31,106 nt of DNA from Lentibacillus juripiscarius JCM 12147 (lineage in GTDB: Bacteria > Bacillota > Bacilli > Bacillales_D > Amphibacillaceae), in assembly GCA_001311805.1 (NCBI GenBank), contig BBCA01000036.1, forward strand, positions 1 through 31,106. The letters are read 5' to 3'. The notes beneath the pieces are model-generated. The model did not search any database. It was not told where the DNA came from and was given only the letters and a program-made list of their open reading frames with translations. Position 1 is the first letter of the stretch, and every line of letters begins with the position of its first letter. Of the stretch, positions 1-9,326 are shown one piece after another. Position numbers and translations under genes: made by a program.

Positions 1-89
1 CAACCGTTTTCAGGTAAGAATCGACCAAAAGGTATGAGAATCAACCGTTGTGTACGAAGAATCGACCGTTCGGATCGGAATCCAAGAAT
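1..89. repeat. short imperfect direct repeats
   Basis: Four or five units of about 20 nt follow each other. Each starts with CAACCGTT, CGACC or CGACCGTT and ends with GAAT, for example at 1-21, 22-41, 42-62 and 63-81. The array runs off the left edge of the window, so its full size is unknown. The bases also lie in a stretch open from 1 to 135 in one frame, but no start codon or recognisable protein supports coding. Confidence 0.35.
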
Positions 90-395
90 CGGCCGAAAAA
101 GGGCGGTTTTAGCAGAAGGTCCTTATTTCAATTAATACATGAGTAACGGAAAGATGTGTCATTTTTACAGGATTTTTGAACAACCTCTATATGTCTTGTT
201 TTTTCTTTTTGCTCTCTTTTGCTATTATTAAATTAATCAGCTTTAAAAATATAGAAGAGTTACTTATGTATTGTATTCTCTTGTATCAGTGGTTTCGGCT
301 ATTTTATTAGTGATTCTGGCCAATTTATCGATGATTTCCTCACTTTTACCATCGATATGGATGAGCTGACAGTAATTAAAGTATGGTGATGAATT
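90..395. other. intergenic region upstream of thiL
   Basis: I see no gene here. The stretch is AT-rich with long pyrimidine runs around 196-230. A weak promoter could lie near 282-310 (TTGTAT, then a TTATTA-like box), but I would not rely on it. The start of thiL is preceded by GGTGATG a few bases upstream. Confidence 0.3.
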
Positions 396-1371
396 ATGGA
401 TGAGTTTGCATTTATTAATCAGGTTAAACAATCGGTGTACAGGCAGCCATCGCTCGTGAAAGGTGTGGGAGATGATGCGGCTGTTTTTTCGTCAGCCGTC
501 ACAGGATATCGTTACAGCTGCTGATACATTAGTGGAAGGTGTCCATTTCTCCAGAGCAATTATGGATCCGTTTCATATTGGTTACCGATCACTTGCAGCT
601 AATGTAAGTGATATTGCTGCAATGGGGGCGGCGCCTGCCTTCTATTTAGTGTCAATTGTGATTCCTGATTCCTGTTCTGATGAGGAATTGAATGGGATTT
701 ACCAAGGCTTATCTTCCGCAGCATCTGTTCATCACATGGATTTGATTGGCGGTGACACGGTTTCCGGCAGTGAATTGTCTATTGCTGTTACAGCAATCGG
801 ATTTGTGCAAAAGGAAAAGGCGCGGTTCCGGAGTCTAGCCCAGCCCGGTGACATTTTGTTTGTGACAGGAACGTTGGGGGGGTGCTGCGGCCGGTTTTCA
901 TATGCTGAACAGCGATAAGTATTATATAGACAGGACGTATTATGAAAATAAACACCGTATGCCGTATATTAGATCGGACTTCGCCTGTCAGTTAGAATCG
1001 CTTAACCGAGTTACTTTGAATGATATCAGTGACGGAATAGCTAATGAAGCGAATGAGATTGCGACGCCTCACACGTCACGCTGACAATTGAGGAAGAACG
1101 GATTCCGGTCCGTGCTTCATTTGCTCAGTTTACAGCTGAAGAACAGCATGACTGGAAATTATATGGCGGCGAAGATTTTGAATTGCTTGGATCTGTTTCG
1201 GAGGATGAGTGGGATGAACTGAAAACGATTGCTGAAAGAACGGAAACGCCGCTGACGAAAATTGGCTATGTTGATTCGGCCGTGAAAAAAGGTCACCAAG
1301 TTATTTTAATCGATCACACGAATAAACCAGTACAATTATTGAAAAAGGGGTACACCCATCGGAATAGGTGA
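396..1371 (+). CDS. thiL: thiamine-monophosphate kinase ThiL (frameshifted in this sequence)
   Basis: ThiL phosphorylates thiamine monophosphate to thiamine diphosphate, using ATP, in the cytoplasm. Family motifs appear in order: GVGDDAAVF near the N terminus, DTLVEGVHF, NVSDIAAMGA, LIGGDTVSG, NDISDGIANE and YGGEDFELL, all typical of the AIR-synthase-like ATP/Mg binding fold. The ATG at 396 is the only good start, because upstream in-frame stops occur and GGTGATG precedes it. Three indels break the frame: an extra T in the T6 run at 484-489, one near 880-888 in a G run, and one near 1060-1075. Corrected, the protein is about 324 residues, the usual family length. It heads the thiL-tsaE-tsaB-rimI-tsaD cluster, as in Bacillus subtilis, with only 4 nt to tsaE. 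Confidence 0.93.
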
Positions 1372-1375
1372 TTAA

Positions 1376-1836
1376 ATGAGTGATTTTCAATTAACAACAT
1401 ACACGGATGGGGAAACGCAGCACGTTGCCGAAAAATTGGCTCCGCTTATGCGTCCGGGTGATGTTATTACGCTGGAGGGGGACCTTGGAGCAGGGAAAAC
1501 AACGTTCGCAAAGGGAATAGCACGGGGTCTTGGCGTGAAGCGTAACGTAAACAGTCCGACGTTTACCATTATTAAAGAATACGAGGTGAGCTTCCTTTTT
1601 ATCATATGGATGTTTACCGCCTTGAGGACACGGATGAGGATATTGGTTTTGACGAGTATTTTAATGGTGATGGTGTTTGTGTCGTTGAATGGGCGCATTT
1701 TATCGAGGAATTTCTCCCTGAGTCTTACTTGGCCATATCCATTTCTTACGCGGATGAACATTCACGTGTGCTGACATTTTCTCCCGGGAATGAACATTAT
1801 AAATCGATTGCAGCCGAATTGACCGGTGAATGGTAA
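1376..1836 (+). CDS. tsaE: tRNA t6A modification ATPase TsaE (one frameshift)
   Basis: TsaE (YjeE/YdiB family) is the small ATPase that works with TsaB and TsaD in making N6-threonylcarbamoyladenosine at position 37 of ANN-decoding tRNAs. The Walker A motif GDLGAGKTT lies at residues 35-43, followed by VNSPTFTIIKEYE and YHMDVYRLED, both characteristic of the family. One G seems missing near 1585 (GAGGTGAG for GAGGGTGAG). Restoring it joins the two halves into 153 residues, close to the 158 of the B. subtilis protein. The gene starts 4 nt after the thiL stop. Its own stop overlaps the AAGGAG ribosome binding site of tsaB, so the two are translationally close. Confidence 0.94.
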
Positions 1837-1849
1837 GGAGTTACTGCTA

Positions 1850-2559
1850 ATGAACATACTAGCGATGGATACATCAAATCAGGCGATGGGTGTTGCGGTT
1901 TCGAAAGACGGACAGCCGCTGGGGGAACTATCGACAAATATAAAGAAAAATCATTCGGTGCGGCTGATGCTGGCCATTGACCATTTGATGCGTGAAGTAA
2001 ATATGGCGCCCACCGATCTGGATAAAATTGTGGCCGCCAAAGGCCCGGGCTCCTATACAGGGGTGCGTATCGGCCTCATGACAGCAAAATCAATGGCATG
2101 GTCCCTTGATATTCCCATTACAGGGGTTTCCAGTCTGGAAGTGCTTGCCTGGCAGGGACGTTTTATCATTCCTATATATGTCCTTTTTTCGATGCGCGAC
2201 GCGGTCTTGTTTACACAGGGTTGTACCGGTGGACGCAAGGGAAACTCGAAGCGGCTGCCACAGAGCGGAATACGGTAATGGAAGACTGGTTGCGTGAATT
2301 GGCAGCCATGAATCAAAGTGTATTGTTTCTAAGTCCTGACATCCAATTGCATCAGGAGAATATTCGGCAGCAGATGGGGCACAAGGCCATCATACCGGCA
2401 GCGGGCACCTCGCACTTGGCCAGCCCTGTTCATTTGGCACTAGCAGGCCAGCAGAAACCAGCTGATGACACACATACGCTGTCCCCCAATTATTTGCGTC
2501 TGGCAGAAGCAGAAGCAAAATGGCTGCAAAAACAGAAGGACGACAGAGAAAATGGCTGA
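1850..2559 (+). CDS. tsaB: tRNA t6A modification protein TsaB (one frameshift)
   Basis: TsaB is the inactive ASKHA-fold partner of TsaD in the t6A complex. The N terminus shows the family pattern MNILAMDTSNQAMGVAV, and the signature KGPGSYTGVRIGL lies near residue 65. The ATG at 1850 is chosen over an in-frame ATG at 1826 because AAGGAG at 1835-1840 lies nine bases before it and the upstream one would overlap tsaE. One base is missing around 2181. Restoring it gives the expected PFFDARRGLVYTGLYRW stretch and a 236-residue protein, of normal length. The last eight bases overlap the start of rimI. Confidence 0.93.
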
Positions 2560-3001
2560 GCTGATGATACGCAAAGTAGACAGGACGGATATTGATGGTG
2601 TGATGGAAGTGGAGCGGTTGTCGTTTTCCGTTCCGTGGCCAAAGGATATAATGGTGCAAGAGCTGGCCGAAAACACGCATGCACATTACTTTGGCATGTT
2701 TGTGGACGGGAAGATGGTCGGATATGCTGGCATGTGGCATGTTATTGATGACGCGCAAATTACAACCATTGCTGTCATTCCGGACTTCCGCGGACAGAAA
2801 TTAGGAGAGAAATTATTTTTGTATGTGATGCAAGAAGCGGTCCGGATGGGGGCGAAACGTCTGTCACTGGAAGTACGTGTCTCGAATGTTGCTGCTCAGC
2901 GCATGTACAGGAAATTTGGGCTTGTTCCGGGTGGCGTCCGCAAAAATTATTATACGGATAACCAGGAAGATGCCATTGTAATGTGGGTGAATTTATCATG
3001 A
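2552..3001 (+). CDS. rimI: ribosomal-protein-alanine N-acetyltransferase RimI
   Basis: This is a GNAT-fold acetyltransferase of 149 residues, the family length, with no frameshift. The acetyl-CoA binding motif A is seen as [15 protein letters not shown], followed by [21 protein letters not shown], the hallmark of RimI proteins that acetylate the N-terminal alanine of ribosomal protein S18 or related targets. The ATG at 2552 sits inside the tsaB stop region (ATGGCTGA), and the stop overlaps the tsaD start as ATGA. Earlier in-frame starts would run deep into tsaB. The position between tsaB and tsaD is the standard Bacillaceae arrangement. Confidence 0.94.
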   Translation: MAELMIRKVDRTDIDGVMEVERLSFSVPWPKDIMVQELAENTHAHYFGMFVDGKMVGYAGMWHVIDDAQITTIAVIPDFRGQKLGEKLFLYVMQEAVRMGAKRLSLEVRVSNVAAQRMYRKFGLVPGGVRKNYYTDNQEDAIVMWVNLS

Positions 3002-4013
3002 ATGGAAAAAACGATACATATATACTTGGAATCGAAACTAGCTGTGATGAAACGGCGGCTGCAATCGTTAAAAATGGCCAGGAGATTGTTTCCAATGTCG
3101 TTGCATCCCAGATTGACAGCCATAAACGATTTGGTGGTGTTGTCCCTGAAATTGCATCACGGCACCATGTGGAACAAATGACGGTGGTTCTTGAACAAAC
3201 GTTTGAACAAGCTGGCATGGACTGGGATGATGTGGATGCTGTCGCCGTCACCGAAGGCCCTGGTCTCGTTGGTGCATTACTGGTTGGTGTCAACGCCGCT
3301 AAAGCACTGGCATTCGCTAGGCAAAAGCCGCTTGTCGGTGTGCATCATATAGCCGGCCACATTTATGCCAATCGATTTCAGTCTGAATTTGAGTTCCCGC
3401 TTTTGGCATTGATTGTTTCCGGCGGCCACACTGATTGGTGCTTATGCATGAACATGGCTCATATGAACTGATTGGGGAAACGCGTGATGACGCAGCGGGT
3501 GAGGCGTATGACAAGGTTGCACGTGTGCTGGAGCTTCCATACCCCGGCGGACCACAAATTGACAAGCTTGCTGCAGAGGGGGAGGAATCAATTGCATTTC
3601 CGCGAGCATGGCTGGGTGAAGATAGTTATGACTTTAGCTTCAGCGGGCTGAAATCATCTGTTATAAACACTATCCACAATGCTGCCCAGCGCGGAGAATC
3701 CTTCCGCAAAGAAGATATTGCCGCCAGTTTTCAGGCAAGTGTGGTCGATGTCCTGACAGCGAAAACGTGGAAGGCAGCGCAGGCGTATCAGGCAAGGCAG
3801 GTTATTGTTGCCGGCGGTGTTGCAGCGAACGGCGGTTTAAGAAGTGCGCTTACTGCCAAATTTGATGGTTCCGGCATTCCGCTCTTGATCCCGCCGTTAA
3901 AGCTATGTACCGATAATGCCGCGATGATTGCTGCGGCAGGGTTTGTCAATTATGAACACGGTAAACGGTCCGGGTGGGATTTAAATGCAAATCCCTCCCT
4001 GCCGTTAAAATAA
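2998..4013 (+). CDS. tsaD: tRNA N6-adenosine threonylcarbamoyltransferase TsaD (one frameshift)
   Basis: TsaD transfers the threonylcarbamoyl group from its adenylate to A37 of tRNA, in complex with TsaB and TsaE. Visible motifs are [16 protein letters not shown] at the N terminus, the metal-binding [15 protein letters not shown], the [14 protein letters not shown] loop, FSFSGLK and the C-terminal CTDNAAMIA. One A is missing near 3434 (ACTGATTGG should read ACTGAATTGG). With it restored the protein is 338 residues, normal for the family. Translation starts at ATG 2998, coupled to the rimI stop by ATGA. A hairpin directly after the stop probably ends the cluster. Confidence 0.95.
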
Positions 4014-4014
4014 A

Positions 4015-4048
4015 TCCACAGGGTCCAATACGGACCTGTGGATATTTT
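4015..4048 (+). terminator. possible terminator after tsaD
   Basis: TCCACAGGGTCC (4015-4026) pairs with GGACCTGTGGA (4032-4042) with one bulged base and a 5-nt loop, followed by TATTTT. It lies one base after the tsaD stop codon. The T tract is short. Confidence 0.5.
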
Positions 4049-4187
4049 GCGAAAGCAGGTGTCGCGCAATGTGCATACGCGGACAAAAAATGTGGATAAC
4101 CCGGGGTTTATCTGTGGATATTGTTAATAACTTTTATAATAGCTGAAATTAAGGGTGTTCATATGTGAATAGAACTGTGGATAAAAT

Positions 4188-4226
4188 AATCCCGCATGAC
4201 TGTAGCATCACACGGGATTGTTTTTT
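4188..4226 (+). terminator. rho-independent terminator, possibly bidirectional
   Basis: AATCCCG (4188-4194) pairs with CGGGATT (4213-4219), with a small inner ATG/CAT pairing, followed by a run of six T. It lies between the convergent tsaD and ABC-F genes. The opposite strand also has an AT-rich tail, so it may serve both. Confidence 0.55.
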
Positions 4227-4284
4227 CTTAAAAGATTAGAAAGTATAAAATTTGCCGGGATATATTTTTATTACAAAATAAGTC

Positions 4285-4430
4285 ACATCCGGCTCCAGCG
4301 CCCAGCGACTAGCGTGACTTCCTTCACCTCCGTACGATAAGTCAACAGCGATTCGCTTTCGCTCATCGTGTTTCCTTTATCTCCTGCGGTTCAGTCCAGT
4401 CCGTACGTCGCTAAACGGGCGCTTGCACCT
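4285..4430. repeat. structured intergenic element with paired ends
   Basis: The ends of this roughly 130-nt GC-richer block pair with each other: AGCGCCC (4297-4303) with GGGCGCT (4417-4423), then AGCGAC (4304-4309) with GTCGCT (4407-4412), with a 4-nt bulge AAAC on the right. An inner hairpin AGCGA/TCGCT lies near 4350-4367. The composition differs from the AT-rich flanks. It resembles short intergenic repeats of Bacillaceae genomes, but only one copy lies in this window, so copy number cannot be judged here. Confidence 0.45.
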
Positions 4431-4437
4431 TAGTACT

Positions 4438-6345
4438 TCATTCCTGCAGTTCTGTCCATTCTTCCATCAGCGTGTCGATTTTCTGTTTTAGCTGGTTCGT
4501 TTCTTCGGTCAGCTGCATTGCTTTTTCATGATCCTCATAGATATCCGGATCGGTCATTTTTGTTCGAGGGCCGCGAGTTCCGTTTCGTGCTGTTCGATCA
4601 TTTCTTCGAGTTCTTGAATGCGGCGCTCTATTTTCCGTCTTTCCCGCTGTTCTTGTTTATTTTCGTGGAACTGGGTTTTTCTCTGCTCCTGTGCCGGTCC
4701 AGTTTCTTCGGACTGCGTGAGTTTTGTATTTCGGCCTCTTCCTGTTTCTTTTCCATGTAGTAGTCGTAATTACCTAAATAGATTGTTGCATCGGTATGCT
4801 GCATTTCCACAATTTTGTCGGCCAGTTTATTAATGAAATACCGATCATGGGAAACGAATAGAATCGTTCCCGGAAAGTCCATCAACGCAGCTTCAAGTAC
4901 CTCTTTACTGTCAATGTCCAAATGGTTGGTCGGTTCGTCAAGAATAAGGAAGTTGGCGTTTTGCATCATCAGCCTTGCCATTGACAGCCGTGCCTTTTCA
5001 CCACCACTAAGGGAATGGACAGGCTTTTTGACATCGTCACCCGAAAACAAAAAGTTTCCCAAAACGGTGCGGATGTCTTTCTCATCTATATCGGGATATT
5101 CATCCCACAATTGGTCCAGCACTGTTTTGGATGGCGTCAGCTGCTTTTGTTCCTGATCGTAGTAACCGATTTGAACATTAGTGCCTATTTGGATATTGCC
5201 TGCTGACGGGACCAGTGCTCCAGTAATCGTTTTTAACAGGGTTGTTTTTCCGACGCCGTTCGGACCGGTTAAGGCAATTCGTTCGCCGCGGCTGGCATGT
5301 ACAGTGATATTTTGAAAGATGGCTTCATCGCCATATTGAAATGCCAGTTCGTCAATTTTCAGGACGTCGTTTCCGCTTGCACGGTTAATCCGGAATGAAA
5401 AGGAAGCTGATTTCTCGTCACCTTTTGGCTTTTCTATACGTTCCATTTTGGCCAGCTGTTTCCGCCGGCTTTGTGCGCGTTTTTGTGGTGGACGCACGAA
5501 CGATATTTTTTGGATGAAATCTTCCATCTTCTTTATTTCTGATTGTTGCTTTTCATATTCTTTCATTTCCTGCTCATAATCGATAGCCCGCTGTTTCAAG
5601 TAATGACTGTAATTCCCGTTGTATTTCTTTGACCTGTTCCGTGAAATTTCATATACAATCGATGAGGTCTTATCCAGAAAGTACCGGTCGTGTGAAACGA
5701 TGGCGATTGCACCTGGGTAGCTAGCTAAAAACTGTTCGAGCCAAGTCATTGTGGCAATGTCCAAATGGTTGGTCGGTTCGTCCAATATTAATAGATCAGG
5801 CTTTTTTAACAGCAGTTTTCCGAGTGCAAGGCGTGACTTCTGGCCACCGCTCAGTTATTGACAAGGGTGTCAAATGGGATGTTATGGAAATTTAGACCTG
5901 TCAGAACGGATTTGATGCTTGCTTCGTATTCATATCCGCCATTTTCGGCGAATAGCTGCTGTTTTTTGTCGTAATCGTTCAGCAGCTGTTCATACGTTGC
6001 ATCAGTTAGCGAGGCTGCCTGTTTCATTTTTTGTTCAAGTTCTCTCAATTCCTGTTGTTGCATTAGCAAATCATCAAAACGTCCAGCATTTCATCCCATA
6101 TGGTTTTGTCTGATTCCAGGCTGCTGTGCTGAGTCAGGTAGCCGATGGACGCATTTTTTGGTTTGAACAGATCTCCTTCATCATACGAAAGTTCTCCGGC
6201 CATAATCTTTAAGAGTGTTGATTTCCCGGCGCATTTCTGCCGACAATGGCGATTCGGTCATTTGTTTGTATCTCCAGTTTTATATTCGCCAAATTTCATC
6301 AGCTCCAAATGACTTGGATACGTCATTCAGCTGCATCACTATCAT
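4438..6345 (-). CDS. ydiF: ABC-F family ATP-binding protein YdiF (several frameshifts)
   Basis: This is a soluble ABC-F protein with two ATPase domains and no membrane domain. Such proteins act on the ribosome, as translation or ribosome-rescue factors and sometimes in antibiotic protection. Reading leftward, the start ATG at 6345 is preceded by GAGGTG, followed by a P-loop (NGAGKSTLLK after correction), LSGGQKSRLALGK, LDEPTNHLD, the inter-domain linker with RPPQKRAQSRRKQLAK, then a second P-loop GPNGVGKTT, SLSGGEKARLSMARL and LDEPTNHLD. The C-terminal coiled coil is charged and Gln/Glu-rich. Six one-base losses are apparent near 6290, 6231, 6078, 5852, 4732 and 4559, mostly in homopolymers. 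Corrected, it has about 637 residues, matching YdiF of B. subtilis (about 640). Confidence 0.92.
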
Positions 6346-6403
6346 GTTAGTTCACCTCATCCTTCTTAAGTGTATCGTATCATGAATGAATAGGAAAATG
6401 ATA

Positions 6404-6432
6404 TTGTGAAACGCATCACGACTTCTTATGCT
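6404..6432 (+). promoter_or_regulatory. candidate moaC-rex promoter overlapping a Rex-like operator
   Basis: TTGTGA (6404-6409), a 17-nt spacer and TATGCT (6427-6432) form a moderate sigma-A promoter 47 nt before moaC. The first box starts an imperfect palindrome: TTGTGAA, four bases, then ATCACGA (6404-6421). The known Rex operator is TTGTGAA-N4-TTCACAA; 12 of 14 half-site positions match. Because rex is the second gene of this unit, autoregulation by the NADH/NAD+ ratio is a reasonable inference. Confidence 0.45.
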
Positions 6433-6479
6433 TTTCTGATAGATAGGTACTGAACCATAAACAAAATGGAGTGGAGTAT

Positions 6480-6974
6480 ATGTCTGATTTCACGCACTTT
6501 AATGAGCAGGGAAGGGCAAGGATGGTGGATATTAGTGATAAAAAGGAAACTGAACGCACTGCCACTGCCGTTTCCAGCATTCAATTGACAGAAGAAATAT
6601 ATGAAAAGATAAATGCCGGTACGATGAAAAAGGGAGATGTACTGGCGGTCGCCCAGGTTGCGGGTATTATGGCTGCAAAGAACACATCTGACTGGATACC
6701 AATGTGTCATCCATTGCAGTTGAAGGGAACCGATATTACGTTTGACTGGAACATTGCTGATGGCAGTTATGAACTAATGATTACTGCCTCGGTCAAAACG
6801 AAAGGTTCAACTGGGGTGGAAATGGAAGCATTAACAGCGGCCTCCGCAACAGCACTGACGGTATATGATATGTGTAAAGCCCTTGATAAAGGAATGGTTA
6901 TAGGCCAGACATACCTGGTGACCAAAACCGGCGGCAAATCAGGGGAGTACCACCGCGATGTCAAGGAGGACTGA
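6480..6974 (+). CDS. moaC: cyclic pyranopterin monophosphate synthase MoaC
   Basis: MoaC converts the MoaA product (3',8-cyclo-7,8-dihydro-GTP) to cyclic pyranopterin monophosphate in molybdenum cofactor synthesis. The 164-residue protein is intact and shows [14 protein letters not shown], the CHPL motif ([13 protein letters not shown]), [17 protein letters not shown] and [12 protein letters not shown], all family hallmarks. ATG 6480 is preferred over GTG 6471 because GGAG at 6468-6471 then stands eight bases away. It is followed after 2 nt by rex, as in B. subtilis, where moaC is likewise separated from other molybdopterin genes. Confidence 0.95.
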   Translation: MSDFTHFNEQGRARMVDISDKKETERTATAVSSIQLTEEIYEKINAGTMKKGDVLAVAQVAGIMAAKNTSDWIPMCHPLQLKGTDITFDWNIADGSYELMITASVKTKGSTGVEMEALTAASATALTVYDMCKALDKGMVIGQTYLVTKTGGKSGEYHRDVKED

Positions 6975-6976
6975 GA

Positions 6977-7606
6977 GTGGATCAAAATAAAATACCACAG
7001 GCGACTGCCAAACGGCTGCCGCTTTACTACCGGTTTTTGAACAGCCTGAATCATCAGGGGAAAAAGCGTGTATCGTCCAAAGAGCTGAGTGATGCCGTGA
7101 AAGTCGACTCGGCAACCATCCGGAGGGATTTTTTCCTATTTTGGCGCACTGGGAAAAAGGGTATGGCTACAATGTGGAATATTTGCTCGGTTTTTCCGGA
7201 AAACATTGGACCAGGATGAACTGACGGAAGTAGCCCTGATTGGTGTCGGGAATCTTGGTACAGCCTTTTTGCATTACAACTTTTTGAAAAACAACAATAC
7301 AAAAATTGTCATGGCGTTTGACGCGGATCCGGAAAAGCCGGGGACCGATATTGACGGTATTCCGATTTACCACATTGATGACCTTGAGGAGAAAATGGGG
7401 GATGTCCGGGTAGCCATTTTAACCGTGCCATCCGGCGAAGCGCAAGGCATCACGAATCGGCTGGCAGATTATGGCATAGAGGGTATACTGAACTTCACAC
7501 CCGCACGAATAACTGTACCTTCGGGGGTTCGCGTGCACCATATAGACTTGGCGATTGAACTGCAGGCGCTCGTTTATTTTTGAAACATTATCCGTTAGAT
7601 GGCTAA
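6977..7606 (+). CDS. rex: redox-sensing transcriptional repressor Rex (several frameshifts)
   Basis: Rex is a dimeric repressor that senses the NADH/NAD+ ratio and controls fermentative and respiratory genes. The N-terminal winged helix is seen in [16 protein letters not shown] and [14 protein letters not shown] (after correction). The Rossmann domain shows [13 protein letters not shown] and FDADPEKPG, and the C terminus ELQALVYF. The start is GTG 6977 with AAGGAGG seven bases upstream. Four homopolymer sites are wrong: an extra T near 7130-7135, two missing A near 7153-7157, a missing T near 7190-7195, and a missing T near 7576-7580, where the uncorrected frame would stop early. Corrected, the protein has 210 residues, the family length. 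Confidence 0.93.
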
Positions 7607-7628
7607 TACGTCCTCAGGAGGAAAAATG

Positions 7629-9039
7629 ATGCGTAAAATTGATCCGAAATGGCTTGTCGTCATGTCCGTTTTATTCGGTACGTTTACCGTTATATTAAAC
7701 AACAGCATGCTGAATCCAACATTGCCGACATTCATGGATTTGTTTGAGGCTGATGCTGTGCAGGTGAGCTGGCTTTTGACCATTTTCATGGTGTCGATGG
7801 GGATGACGATGCCGCTGACAGGATACTTGGGTGACCGGTTTGGCAAGAAGCGCATATACATAATCGGCTTGGTTATTTTTACGGCTGGGTCAGTGATGGG
7901 GGCTTTGTCCGTTAGTTTGCCGATGATTATTATGTCACGGTTCGTCCAAGGAACTGCCGGCGGTTTGATGATGCCGATAGCGATGGCGCTTATTTTTAAT
8001 GCTTTTCCAAAAGGGGAACGAGGAACGGCTGTCGGTATATACGGTATTGCAGCGATGGTTGCACCGGCTATCGGTCCAACAGTCGGCGGGGTTGTCATTG
8101 AATACTTCGAATGGCCGTTTTGTTTTGTTTAATTTGCCATTTGCAATTACTGGCATCTTCTTCTGCATCCGGTACTTAAAACCAACAGAGAAAAATCCGG
8201 ACTTAAAATTTGATCTGCCGGGATTCCTGCTTATCACAGCAGGAGTGGGTTCCATTCTTTATGCACTTGGACGCGGCTCCACACTGGAATTGATGCTGTC
8301 GCCAATAAGCCTCGGATGCATCGCTACCGGGGTTATTCTGATTATTATCTTTGTCCGGTATGAGCTGAAGCAGGAACAGCCTCTGCTTAATTTGTCGATA
8401 TTCAAAATTCCTACTTATTCGGTCTCGATTGCGATGACAGCGACAGCGTCTATTGGTTTGTTCTCCGGTATATTTTTGCTGCCATTGCTTATCCAGGAAG
8501 TGTATGGTTTGAGCGAAGTGCAGACCGGGCTCTTGTTTTGCCATCCGCATTAATGAGCGGCGTCTTTATGACAATGGGCGGCCGGCTGCTCGATAAAAAA
8601 AGGCCCTAAATATGTTGTACCTGTTGGGCTCTTACTGCTTGGCGGATTCACACTGGCCCTTGGCTTCAACACGATGTCAACGTCATTCTGGTTCATATTA
8701 ATTATGCATTGTTTACGGGGGGCAGGTCTCGGGATGTGCAACATGCCGGCAACAACAGCTGGCATGAATGCAATTCCGGATCAACAGGTGGCGCAGGGAT
8801 CAGCCATGAATAACGTGATTCGGCAAATCTTTTCATCGTTTGGGATTGTTTTCTTCTCCATATATTATGAAGTGCGGCGGGCTCAGCTGTTTGCAACTGC
8901 TATGGAAACGGACCAGGCAACATTGCAGACGCTGAACGAAGCGTTTATGATTGCCGGCGTGTTTATTCTTCTAATGATACCGGTGTCGTTTGTTATGAAA
9001 GGAACAGAGGAATTAAAAAGAAGCAGTGCATCCGCTTAG
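7629..9039 (+). CDS. DHA2-type MFS drug exporter (three frameshifts)
   Basis: This is a member of the 14-helix drug:proton antiporter group (EmrB/QacA/LmrB relatives). Motif A is GYLGDRFGKKR after helix 2, and motif C is seen as VAPAIGPTVGG in helix 5. After correction the WRFVLFNLPFA stretch that typically follows helix 6 is restored. A TSFWFILIMHCLRGAGLGM helix follows, and the C-terminal segment ends in a short basic tail. ATG 7629 lies seven bases after AGGAGG (7616-7621); ATG 7626 is the alternative. Indels: an extra C near 8113, a missing G near 8533, an extra A near 8596-8602. Corrected length is about 469 residues. The substrate cannot be told. The gene lies between rex and ydiK, where B. 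subtilis has other genes. Confidence 0.88.
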
Positions 9040-9247
9040 CACTACTTCTTTTTCTTTTGGTTTTTATTTTGAAGTGGATGATCAGCATCCGGATACCGAC
9101 ACCAACGTCTAGTGTTGCTACAAGCGCCAGTATGATCGTCGGGAAATTCCAGACGGATCCTTCTGTAATTTGTACGGCAATGCTGATAAACATTGCCCCT
9201 ACAAGGAAATAGATGATTGCCATCGTTTTTGGTGTCATTTTCATCAT
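8993..9247 (-). CDS. ydiK: YdiK-like small membrane protein
   Basis: This is a small protein with two predicted membrane helices (IIYFLVGAMFISIAVQI and IILALVATLDVGVGIRML) and a basic tail FKIKTKRKR. Size, pattern and position next to ydiL match YdiK of B. subtilis (about 63 residues), whose function is unknown. ATG 9247 is preferred because AAGGGG lies eight bases before it; 9265 is an alternative. As written, the frame runs through a terminator hairpin into the 3' end of the convergent MFS gene. One missing base in the A-rich stretch near 9052-9062 would instead end it at a stop at 9042-9044, giving 68 residues, which I think is the true end. Confidence 0.65.
   Translation of the reverse strand: MMKMTPKTMAIIYFLVGAMFISIAVQITEGSVWNFPTIILALVATLDVGVGIRMLIIHFKIKTKRKRSSAKRMHCFFLIPLFLS
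9015..9053. terminator. bidirectional terminator between MFS gene and ydiK
   Basis: AAAAAGAAGCAGTGC (9015-9029) pairs with GCACTACTTCTTTTT (9039-9053) with one mismatch and a 9-nt loop. The A run on one side and T run on the other give both strands a U tail. The MFS stop codon lies in the loop and first stem base. Confidence 0.8.
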
Positions 9248-9326
9248 TGTTTTTACCCCTTGCAATAGTGTGGTAACGCCATGCCGTTAATGGCAGATTT
9301 ATAATGATAGTAACTGCCAGACCGCA

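Noticed and set aside
1..135. Open plus-strand frame rich in Arg at the left edge
   Set aside because: It has no visible start, consists of the short repeats, and resembles no protein I know. It stays open only because the repeats lack stops.
396..1371. Idea that thiL and other broken genes are pseudogenes under decay
   Set aside because: Breaks are single-base homopolymer indels without nonsense changes, equally frequent in essential genes, so sequence error is the simpler reading.
2775..3293. Minus-strand open frame opposite rimI-tsaD
   Set aside because: The plus-strand genes are certain and fully overlap it; no motif or start signal supports it.
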